Below are positions 44,014 through 53,817 of a DNA stretch of 64,000 nucleotides, piece by piece. Both the position numbers and the translations under genes were made by a program. Numbering within the stretch: the first letter of the stretch is position 1; each line of letters starts with the position of its first letter. The DNA is from Artemia franciscana (taxonomy: Eukaryota > Arthropoda > Branchiopoda > Anostraca > Artemiidae), in the NCBI RefSeq assembly GCF_032884065.1, contig NC_088875.1, forward strand, positions 42,047,424 to 42,111,423, given 5' to 3'. The notes under the pieces are model-generated. The model searched no databases. It was not told the origin of the DNA and worked only from the letters and a program-made list of their open reading frames with translations.

Positions 44014-46145
44014 AGAGAAGCGAAACAGATGAGCCATGCCTGATAAAAACAAAAGCACAGGGGCGCAATAAGCGTTATAAATCATGCACAAACCGTTGCA
44101 GTTGTAACGGCTTTTGTTTGGGGATATTTTTCCGTAAGTAACGCGTAGGTTTTTCACGGCTTGATTCACTAGGGATGAACAGGTAGCGGAAAGTGTTGGG
44201 CCGAAACACAGACCAAGCCAACTAACTAAAGAAGAACTGCAGTCCCAGTAACAAATGGAGCGACCGCATAAGGGTTATTAAAACAAATAAGCTCGCATTT
44301 AGACGCATTAACTGACAGTCCAATCTTAGATAGTTCATTGGTTAGTATAGTAAAATTTGAAAGCAATCCACGGCGAGTCCGGGCAACAAGAAGACCGTCA
44401 TCTGCATATGCAATAGAAGACAAACTAATAGCCTATTACCGTAAAAAACGGAACTTCTAAGGGGACGCAGGTACGATGCAAGCACGCATTTAAATATACT
44501 AGGAGACAATACGCCACCTTGCCGAACTCCCTTATCAATTTTTACTGGGTCAGATATTTGGCCATTCCAGGTAACTTGAATTTTATACTTTGAATACCAA
44601 GAAGATAATAAACTTAGTAAGGAAGGATTAACACCTGAAGACGCAAGGGAAAATAGAGCCTGAGAGTGCACAATATTGTCGAAAGCTCCAGAAATATCAA
44701 CAATAAGACAGTATAAAGAAATTTTAGTTTTTGAGGCATCTTTCATGAGCAACCAAAACTTTTCCGAAAACCAAATTAAAAAGGCGTAAAATCACAATTC
44801 GACTCAATTTCTGGTAGTAACAAATGTTCAAGCAACTTACTTAAGAAACACAATACTCTAATGGGACGATAATTCACACATGACGTGGGGTCTTTGCCTC
44901 GCTTTTGAATAGACGTTACACGGGCACAAAGGAAACTATCAGGAACAAGCGTCTGTGCTAAGCAGGACTGGAAAAATATTTTTAGATGGTTAAGTAGAGC
45001 AGGACAATCATAAGGAAAAAATTGGTAAGAAAGGCCGTCACCATCAAGGCTATTTGAACGCTTAATTTTTCTTAAAGCCTGGCTAATTTCAGATATTGCT
45101 ACAGGCTGGACATGAGCCTGCAGGAGACGATATGGCAGATGGGGTAGATGGGGAACATTTCTCACTATTAATAACCTTATTCCAGGAGGCCTATTCGGTG
45201 GGGCCTGGCCATGTATTCAAGCGTGCTCTCTTCAAACTGGCCTTATATTCAAGTTTATACTTTTGTTTCACAGAGAAAACAGCTCCGGACGATGGTCGGT
45301 CACATGATATCCACATGCGTAGCCAAAATTTGGCTTTTTTCTTAGCACGTTTTACTTCAAGATCAACGTTCCAATTAGACTTTCTTGTACCAATCCGAAA
45401 TGTATCCACAGACACTGCAGCTTTGGAAGCTGATTTAATACAATGGACAATTTGATAATGTTCTAATAGCTCACAGGACAAATTACAGCTAAGAATAAGG
45501 TGATCGTCATCAATCTTATTTTCGTCCATCCTGACAATCAATGATATTAAGCTGGAGCTGGAACAGATCACGTGATCGATTTTGACCAGGTTCGACCAGG
45601 TTCGATTTTGAACAGCCTCTGTTATGAATATACGTGAATGGGAGGCTCTTAACTGTGATGTGATATATTCTGGGAAGTGATTCTAGCAAGAGGATTGATC
45701 TATCGGAGGTACCAAGAATGTCACCGTTAAGGTCACCAGCTAAAACCCAATTTAGGTCTTTCAACCGTAAACTTTCGAGTAGAGACTTTAAACTGGAGCA
45801 ACATTTAGCGAAAGATGTGAACAATGCTATAGAACGTCGATCGCAAGGTAGGTAAACGTTTATAAAGGCGGTACTGTCATATTGAATCGCTAAGATGTTA
45901 TAATCACAATGAATCACAGAGGGCTTTGATGGGGAACGGAAAAAAATTGCTAGGCCACCGGAAGGGTGGCCTCTAGTTTTCTTGACCTCTTGTGAACAAA
46001 ATGGGGGACAGAAGATCGTTCAGATTAGAAACGTTTGATTTGGTCAAAAGATGATCTTGCAAGAACACTGTGTCATGGACTAATAATTCATTAATTAACA
46101 AGTCTTTGTCTTTTATGCCGTTAATATTGAGAGAAGCAAAACTTA
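44014..46145 (-). pseudogene. LINE-M copy 2 ORF2: endonuclease and reverse transcriptase
   Basis: Minus strand. The endonuclease begins FASLNINGIKDKDLLINELL (about 46140) and continues through 45516-45917 with NVYLPCDRRSI and WVLAGDLNGDILGTS (GDLN, equivalent to GDFN). A link with LSCNLSCELLEHYQIVHC lacks ~60 residues present in copy 1. RT blocks follow in several frames: KIKRSNSLDGDGLSYQF, VNYRPIRVLCFLSKLLEHLL, IVDISGAFDNIVHSQALF, KGVRQGGVLSPSIFKC and SIAYADDGLLVA. The frame keeps the C-terminal YNAYCAPVLLFLSGMAHLF that copy 1 has partly lost, then ends at the inverted ORF1 fragment. Frameshifts lie near 45550, 45170, 44760 and 44430. The 3' end of the element is missing. Confidence 0.85.
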
Positions 46146-46158
46146 AGATAGGCTTGCT

Positions 46159-47270
46159 TCATTTTGGAGCAGAGTTCAGAGCACGTTTGATCACTGGGCA
46201 ATTCATACTATAGGAAACATGAGCTTCGCTGCAGTTGGCAAATTTAGGAACCTTTAAGCAAGGATTGTCTTTAGTATTGGAATGGCATCCAGAACATTTA
46301 GAAGACTTCATCTCATTTGGGGCACATGGGCAGTGAGCTAACGAATGATGGATACTTTGGCATCTAAGACACCGTCTGGGCAATTCTTTGTATTCCGATA
46401 TTTTAAAAGACTCGTATCCCAAGCGCAGACTTGTAGCGATGGCAGATTTTAGTGCAGTGGAAGCAAGGAACTCTAAACGGAATGCATGAGAAGAGCCGAT
46501 CTGGCTGGCCTCAACAAAACCAGGAATAACGGAGAGGAAAATACTGCTAGAAACACTATCGGGAAGTCCCCTAATTACTCCAAGAGGTTTGCAATCAATC
46601 ACTTTAGCAAAAATATTTGGATAGCTCGCAACAGCAGATGTGGCAAGAGAGTTGGTGGAAACTTTATCCCGCGTGACAACAACCCATCTTTTCCTTACCG
46701 GATCGGACTTTACCGACACAATTCCGTCATGTCCGGCGAAAGAATCAAGCTTTTCTTTGCGAGAAACGGGGTCTCTTAGTTCTGGAGGCGGATATTTAAG
46801 AATGACGGCGTACGAGGGTTTGCGATTGGTACCCTTACTATCTGAGACCAAAGAACTATTTATAAACGTTGTTGGACTATTGAGGGGAGCAAGTGATTTT
46901 AACTGATCAAGGCACTGGTTGACTTTGGCGGGTAAGGATAGAATAAGCTGACGCCGGAATGCTAGGGACTTTAGAGGGGATTTAATTACGAACTCTGGAA
47001 TATCAATATTTTCTGCAGAGCAGCGAGAAAGAATAGCGATAATGTCCGACAATGAACTATTCTTAGCACTTAGTCCCGAACGACAAGGTATAGGCTCATA
47101 TGGGAAGCAATTGCTATAAAAGTTTCTTAGCGCCAAGAACATCTTCATTCGGGAAAAAATCACTAGCGTATTTCACAATAGACTGATGGTCCAACCCCTC
47201 ATCGAGATTATGCTGAGCAAAATTCAAAACTGGGCAATAATAAAGCGTACTGGTATTCCAATTATCCATG
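46159..47270 (-). pseudogene. LINE-M copy 2 ORF1: gag-like protein with zinc knuckles
   Basis: The likely ancestral start is the ATG at 47268-47270 (MDNWNTSTLYYCPVLNFAQH). The frame shifts near 47120, in the sequence encoding AKKLLYSN, into a 334-codon open stretch (46159-47163). It ends with a perfect CCHC knuckle, CLRCQSIHHSLAHC (Cx2Cx4Hx4C). A second cysteine cluster, CSGCHSNTKDNPC, is followed by FANCSEAHVSYSMNC, where the first Cys expected of a third knuckle is Phe. Such ORF1 proteins bind element RNA in the RNP. It lies 14 bp upstream of ORF2 sequence (minus strand), as is common in LINEs. Apart from the shift the frame is well kept. Confidence 0.85.
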
Positions 47271-48190
47271 ATAAGCAAATTTTACTCACGACTCGGCATC
47301 AGTCCAAAAAAAATTAAGTGAAAATGGTATATTTACAGAGAAGTTCTCAATAAGCACAATTATGAAATGATCCACACTGGCTAAATGAATGCAATGAAAA
47401 TAAATAATAACTTATCTTTGAGTGGGGCAAGTAATCCAGTGATATGCAAGTAATCCAAATATTTCAATGTACGACTCAGATGATACTAGTGCTGAATACT
47501 AACTCACAGCCACAATCCATAAATAATCCTTAAGCCGTAATCATATACAAGTTTATAAATTTATCTAACATGTTTCAATTACAAGTTCAAAAGTATTTCA
47601 CTCGTTGTTTATTCCAAACAGGTACAGAGTTAATCCGGAAAAATACTTTATGTGATTCTTCAAAGGCACAAGTTTTCTTATTTTCGGGGCTTCTAACCCA
47701 TATGGTCCTCTTATATGTCTCATACTTTTTCCCATTCTCTCAGGATTGGTCGTAGTGATATCTATCGTTTCTTGGATTGTCCTGTTTTCCCTTGGGCCCA
47801 TCGTCCTTGTTTTGTAGTTATTGCCGTGATCTTTATTTTTGCAGATAAAAATCACAGTTAAAGCAGGTAATATCAACACTGTTCTTGTTTTTGGCCGTGT
47901 TTTCTAACGTCTTTACTTGGGCGATTTGTGCTATAGTGGTAGACAGTGTTGCAATGGTATCAACAAATTTTGATGAGGCCTTACCTCACTGGCTTTTAAG
48001 TTTCAGTGGCAGATATGTCTTGTGTGTTTGTTCATTTCAGATAAATCTGTTTGACCGGTTAAGGCTAGTCATCTGTTTTGTTCTCGCTGAATTGTTGAAA
48101 CGGATCCTACGAATCTTAGTAACGCCACTGCTTGAGCACTACGATATCGAACTCGGTTTATGAGAGCTTTGACAAAGAAATGTACTTCTA
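47271..48190 (-). promoter_or_regulatory. LINE-M copy 2 5' leader
   Basis: Matches copy 1 leader over 47455-48190. The part next to ORF1 (47271-47454) is present only here. The outer end GTTTATGAGAGCTTTGACAAAG (48157-48178) is shared with 37713 and, more diverged, with 9444. LINE leaders normally carry the internal promoter. The 93-codon sense frame (47598-47879) keeps its length but not its residues. Confidence 0.6.
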
Positions 48191-48489
48191 TGGTTAGACT
48201 TTGACACATAGATTCACTCTTTCTTAATCTAGTTGACCTTGGGAGAAAAAACAATACATATTGACTTAGTAAAAGTTAAGTTAGATTCAGGGAAGATCAA
48301 TTTAGATCATAGTAATTTTTCAAGCGTAAGAAATACCCTAAATCACAATCGATAAATAAATAATACCCAACGCGAAAAAATTTACCCCAAAGCAGCCGAG
48401 TCAGATTTGATTCAAGCAGAAACTATGAACAGTATGGCTGACGCCCCGTTTTCCTCTAAAGAACGGAGTATAATTTGCACTTTATTGGA
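48191..48489. other. Unassigned stretch upstream of the LINE-M 5' end
   Basis: AT-rich, no repeat partner or gene found. Confidence 0.4.
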
Positions 48490-48765
48490 ATTAATCCTTC
48501 TTGTTTCTCATAATATCGAAAAAATACACGATCATGACAAAGATTACTGAAAAAAATAAACGAATGGGGATCAACAGTTTAATATACATACTGATATTCA
48601 TTCCTGAAAGTCTTAAAAATTTTGGATTTATTAAACTAGAAAATAGAAAATATTTAAAAAATGTTTTGCTTTCAGTAAAATGCAAGTTATGCTCTGGTCT
48701 TTAGAAGGCTTCAGCCCTACTCCTCTTATATACCCTCAGTCGTTTTGTGATATTGCTGAGATGTT
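48490..48765 (+). repeat. Dispersed repeat, copy 2 of 3
   Basis: TTCTCATAATATCGAAAAAAT, ACGAATGGGGATCAACAGTTT, TTATGCTCTGGTCTTTAGAAG and ATACCCTCAGTCGTTTTGTG match 61380-61640 closely and 39395-39600 in part. Confidence 0.75.
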
Positions 48766-49015
48766 TTATTGAAAGTTAGAACGAAAAGAAATTATTACGT
48801 ATATGAAGGAGATTGCCCCCTCCTCAACGCCTCGCTTTTTACGCTAAAGTTTGAATTTTGTCCCAATTTTTGAAGAGCGACTCCTAAAACAAAAGGGTCT
48901 TTTAATTAGAACAGTTAGAAACTATTTTAAATGCGCTAAAAAAAAAGCTTTAGCTGAAAGAGAAAGGTGTTGAGGAGGGGGCAATCCCCTTCCTCAGGCA
49001 ATCATAACCAAGATT
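48766..49015 (+). repeat. Family A core fragment
   Basis: AACGAAAAGAAATTATTACG, GCCTCGCTTTTTACGCTAAAG and the mirrored GGTGTTGAGGAGGGGGCAA form an imperfect core. Related to 61150-61380, with the same insertion of CAAAAGGGTCTTTTAATTAG-like text in the loop. Confidence 0.7.
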
Positions 49016-49212
49016 ATTGAAACAAACAAACGAATGTAGATTGACAGTTTAATCGTTGAGCATTCATACAGTGTGGTTCTCCGCTGTGCAAAGTGAATTT
49101 GCTATAGCCACGCCCCTAGGATACAGTGTTTTTTTCACTGAGAACAAGCTCGATTGAATAGGATTTCAGATTTGCATTTGATGAAAGCGGGCCCTAGCAA
49201 TAACTGGTTTTA

Positions 49213-52114
49213 TCAAACAGTTCGTGGTAACGAACTGTAGTAAGGAGCGATCCGGCTCAATAGTAACCAAAACTCTAAAAAATTGAATTTTGATATCAAT
49301 AGCTACATCAAAAGAATCGCATTTTAATGCTGATTTTAAATATATAAGTTTCATCAAGTTTAGTCTTAGCCGTCAGAAGTTACGAGCCTGAGAAAATTTG
49401 CCTTATTTAGGAAAATAGGGGGAAACACCCCCCAAAAGTCGTAGGATCTTAACGAAAATGACACCATCAGATTCAGCGTATCAGAGAACCCTACTGTAGA
49501 AGTTTCAAGCTCCTATCTACAAAAATGTGGAATTTTGCATTTTTTGCCCGAAGACAAATCACGGGTGCGTGTTTATTTGTTTGTTTTTTTTTTCCCAGGG
49601 GTCATCGTATCGACCAAGTGGTCCTAGAATGTCGCAAGAGGGCTCATTCTAACGGAAATGAAAAGTTCTAGTGCCCTTTTTAAGTGACCAAAAAAATTGG
49701 AGGGCATCTAGGCCCCCTCCCACGCTCATTTTTTTCCCAAAGTCAACGGATCAAAATTTTGAGATAGCCATTTTGTTTAACATAGTCGAAAATCATAATA
49801 ACTATGTTTTTGGGGATGACTTGCTCCCCCACAGCCCCTGGGGGAGGGGTTGCAAGTTACAAACTTCAACCAGTGTTTACATATAATAATGGTTATTGGA
49901 AAGTGTACAGACGTTTTCAGGGGGATTTTTTTGGTTTTGGGGGTAGGGTTGAGGGAGGGGGCTATGTGGGAGGATCTTTCCTTGGAGAAATATGCCATGG
50001 GGGAAAAAATTCAATGAAAAGGGCGCAGGACGAATCTGGTCACGTTAGAAAAAAATGTCAAATTAAGAGCTTAATATGCAATGCTGGGTGTTCGGAGCCT
50101 CTCTATTATGGAGTATAATTTGAAAATAACACAACTATACGAGCGATAAAACATGTATACCACAACCATAACTCAACTAACGAAAGAACTGCTAAGAGAT
50201 AACACAACTATAAAGCGAAAACAGGTGAAAACTAACGGGAAAATAAACGAACTAAGAGGTGGAAGGGGCCCAGAGAAAAAATATAATCCTTTTTCAATTT
50301 TGAGCCTAACTTCCGCAAAGGAGTAATAATGTCAGAAGCCCCGAAATACCGAATTATTTTCTTTTCAAACACTTCGTGGTAAGGAACTGTAGTAAGGGGC
50401 GACCCGGCTCAATAGTAAACGAAACTCTAAAAAACGGAATTTTGATGCTAAAAGATACATCAAAAGATTCGAATTTTTACGCTGATTCTAAATATTAAGT
50501 TTCAATTAATTTAGTCTTTGTCATCAAAAGTTACGAGCCTGAGAAAATTTGCCCTATTTTGGAAAAAAGGGGGAAACATCCATTAAAAGTCACAGAATCT
50601 TAACGAAAATCACACTATCGCATTCGGTATATCAGAGAACTCTATAGCAAAAATTTCAAGCTCCTATCTAAAAAATGTGGAATTTTGTATTTTTTGCCAG
50701 AAGACAAATCACGGATGCGTGTTTATTTATTTGTTTGTTGTTTTTTTTGTTTCTTTCCCAGGGGTCATCTTATCGACCAAGTGGTCCTAGGATGTCGCGA
50801 GAGGGCTCATTCTAACGGAAATGAAAAGTTCTAGTGCCCTTTTTAAGTGACCAAAAAATTGGAGGCAAATAGGCCCCCTCCCATGCTCATTTTTTTCCAA
50901 AAGTCAACAGATTAAAATTTTAAGATAGCCATTTTGTTCAACATAGTCGAAAACCATAATAACTATGTCTTTGGGAATGACTTACTCCCCCACAATCCCT
51001 GAGGGAGGGGCTGCAAGTTACAAACTTTGACCAGTGTTTAAATATAGTAATGGTTATTGGGAAGTGTACAGACGTTTTCATGGGGATTTTTTGGTTTGGG
51101 GGGTGGGGTTGATGGGAGAGGGCTTTGTGGGAGGATCTTTCCTTTGAGGAATATGTCACGGGGGAAGAAAAATTCAATGAAAATGGCGCAGGATTTTCTA
51201 GCATTACTATAAAAAAAAAACAATGAAAAAATAAACATGAAAACGTTTTTTCAAATGAAAGTAAGGAATAGCATTGAAATTTAAAACGAACAGAGATTAT
51301 TACGCATATGAGGGGTTCTAAAAATACTTTAGCATAAAGAGCGAGGTATTTAGGAGGAGATAGATACCTCGCTCTTGATGCTAAAATATTTTTAGTGATT
51401 TCAACTATTTATTCTACGGCCTTTTTGATTCAGGGGTCATTCTTAAAGAATTGGGACAAAACTTACGATTTAGTGTAAAGAGCGAGGTATTAACGAGGGT
51501 ACAAACCCCCTCGTACACATAATAAAAATATAAGAATATAAAAGTTTGTTACGTAAGTTAATTCTTAAGTTACGTATATTTTTTACTAATAAAAACGTTC
51601 GTTGAATATTAAAAGTTCTAGTAGCCTTTTTAAGTAACCGAAAAATTGGAGGGCAGCTAGACCTCCTTCCCCACCCCTTATTTCTCAAAATCGTCTGATC
51701 AAAACTAAGAGAAAGCCATTTAGCCAAAAAAAATTAATATACTAATTTCATTTCAATAATTTATGTGCGGAGAGCAAAATCAAACATGCATTAATTCAAA
51801 AACGTTCAGAAATTAAATAAAAAAAACTAGTTTTTTTTAACTGAAAGTAAGGAGCGACATTAAAACTTAAAACGAACAGAAATTACTCCGTATATGAAAT
51901 GGGTTGTCCCCTCCGCAGTCCCACGCTCTTTACGCTAAAGTTTTTAATTGTTTTAAAAAGTAGAATTGTGGCAAAGAGTCAAACTTTAGCGTAAAGAGCG
52001 TGGGACTGCGGAGGGGACAACCCATTTCATATACGGAGTAATTTCTGTTCGTTTTAAGTTTTAATGTCGCTCCTTACTTTCAGTTAAAAAAAACTAGTTT
52101 TTTTTATTTAATTT
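49213..52114 (+). mobile_element. Composite family A unit, left arm of a giant inverted repeat
   Basis: The unit has three parts: a family A left half (49213-50033, starting TCAAACAGTTCGTGG), a 331-bp non-family link (50034-50364), and a complete family A copy (50365-52114) whose strong core is 51847-52077. The whole arrangement, link included, recurs inverted at 53818-56769. Identity is high; a ~50-bp length difference comes mainly from a local insertion near 55285-55330 in the right arm. TTA occurs just before it (49210-49212) and at 52114-52116, a possible but ambiguous target duplication. Confidence 0.9.
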
Positions 52115-52915
52115 TATTACAAAACGGGGCCCTTTTGAGTAAGTTTCACTCGATGATATTTTAGTATATTAGATAGGCAAAACGGCATTATTGTCAGAAA
52201 TTAGTAATGGCAGTGACAAAAGAGCATTTTGACCGGAGGATGGACGAAATGCTACGTTAATTTCGCAGTTACAGACTGAAAATAAATTACTCAGAGCAGA
52301 TAATAAATTGCTCAAGGCTGAGCTCGTCCAAGTGAAGACTTCTACTTTACGAACAGAACTATATACAAGAAAAAATAATATCATTATACACGGAATTGAA
52401 GTGTCGCAAGCTCAGAAAATCTTCGGCAGACTGTAGCCTCATTTTTTGAGACTAAGCTTGGAATATTCAACGCTAACCAAATACGTATGAATGCCATTTA
52501 TCGTATTTCAAAGAAATCTAGTCGACCAGAACCAGAGAGTGTTCTGGGCCTCCGAAGTGGGACACAGCGAAAAAAGGTTGTAGAGCCTATTTTTGTAAGC
52601 CTAGATGGCTTTGACCGGTCGATGATCATGAAGGAGTGTGGAAAACTTAAGAAGACGGGGTTCAGTATATCGACGGACCTACCAGCGGAGCCTGGTAAAA
52701 GAAGAAAGGAACTTTTGTCATTAGGGTATAAGCTAAAAACATCTAAAGTGACAGCTGAGAAACTTGCAGAAACTCGTCTTGTCCAACGAGGCGTCAGAAT
52801 GTGGTTGGATGTTAAAAAGTCTAAAAATTCACAATGGGCGAAACATCTAGATAAATGCTTTGATCCAGTTAAACTGCCAACTATCCAACCTGAGGAGTTA
52901 GACTCAGAATCATAA
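52115..52915 (+). pseudogene. LINE-P copy: ORF1 (L1-ORF1p-like)
   Basis: A coiled-coil-like start (TENKLLRADNKLLKAELVQV, about 52278-52337) leads to RKNNIIIHGIE. A frameshift near 52410 is followed by a 142-codon open frame (52487-52915; similarity begins at about 52440) containing IRMNAIYRISKKSSRPEP, VEPIFVSLDGFDRSMIMKE, KKTGFSISTDLPAEPGKRRK and the end QPEELDSES. The order coiled coil, RNA-binding-like block, C-terminal domain is that of L1-type ORF1 proteins used by several LINE clades. The far N-terminus is broken by a stop near 52258. The left arm abuts its 5' side. Confidence 0.72.
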
Positions 52916-53480
52916 TTATGCGTGTTCCTTTCATTCATAAGTTTTGTCAGTATAAGTTGATTGCCAATTGATTAGATTTCTATGTTGATTTTCCCCTATC
53001 CTTGCCAGCGGTTGGATGTTGATTAAGTTCTTGAACATTCCTTAATTTTTTGACATATTTTATATTTTTTCTGCTTCATATGTAGTTGTCATTACAAGTT
53101 GACTGCCGCTTGCTTACATTTTTCTGTCTAAAATGTGTATTTCAGTGTTTTTTTTTTTTATCCATGTTATTCCATTTTCTTTGTTTTGTTTTTCTCTTTC
53201 AGAGTTCAAAAAAAGCTCCTACGGGTGTGTGTATTTCTCATGGCTTTTGCTTCACTTCAAGATATTGCCTTGTCCCCTGGAAAATATTAGGTAAGAAATG
53301 AGTTCCTATTCTTCATCCCGGGGCCAATCACTTCTTCATTACCAAAAAATTATAACCGGTTAAAACAATTAGAGAATTCTTTTTTGGATTTAGAGAAAAT
53401 TTTTGATGAAAAAATAAGTAATGAAGATTATTTGCCATTATTTAGTGAAAGTAATTACCCTAGAATTAAATATGTTGATT
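52916..53480. other. LINE-P inter-ORF region
   Basis: T-rich spacer between ORF1 and the endonuclease. No motif recognised. The length (~560 bp) is large for an inter-ORF gap, so part of ORF2's start may be decayed here. Confidence 0.45.
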
Positions 53481-53817
53481 TAATAGATTTGACGAAGGGA
53501 CGCTAAGAATTTCTGTTCTCTGTGCTTCAACTTAACTGTCAAGGATTATGTTCGTCGTTTATGGAAATAACTTCAATGTGCCACCAACTGCAACCCAAAT
53601 AATTGGATTATGTGAGAGATTCCTTACAGGACAAACGGATAGCCTCCTAGATATCCCAGGCTATAGATCAAATTTTCTACATAGAAAAGAAGCTCGCAGA
53701 GGAGGATTGGCTATTTATACGAGGAATGAATATGCTGTGCATATTAACAACCAACTGAGCCGGAATGTTGAAGGCATTTTTAAATCACTTTTCCTTGAGC
53801 TATATGGGCCTTTTAAG
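53481..53817 (+). pseudogene. LINE-P copy: ORF2 endonuclease, first part
   Basis: An open frame from 53548 gives FLTGQTDSLLDIPGYRSNFL, RKEARRGGLAIYTRNEYAVH and SLFLELYGPFK: the PGY and RGGLAIY blocks of the AP-type endonuclease. It stops at the composite family A insertion. The last codons before the insertion are GGG CCT TTT AAG. Confidence 0.82.

Noticed and set aside
46486..46906. Two plus-strand frames of 97 and 88 codons
   Set aside because: Antisense to the LINE-M gag-like ORF1; no motif of their own.
52498..52938. 146-codon minus-strand frame
   Set aside because: Lies antisense over LINE-P ORF1, which has the recognisable protein; a shadow frame.
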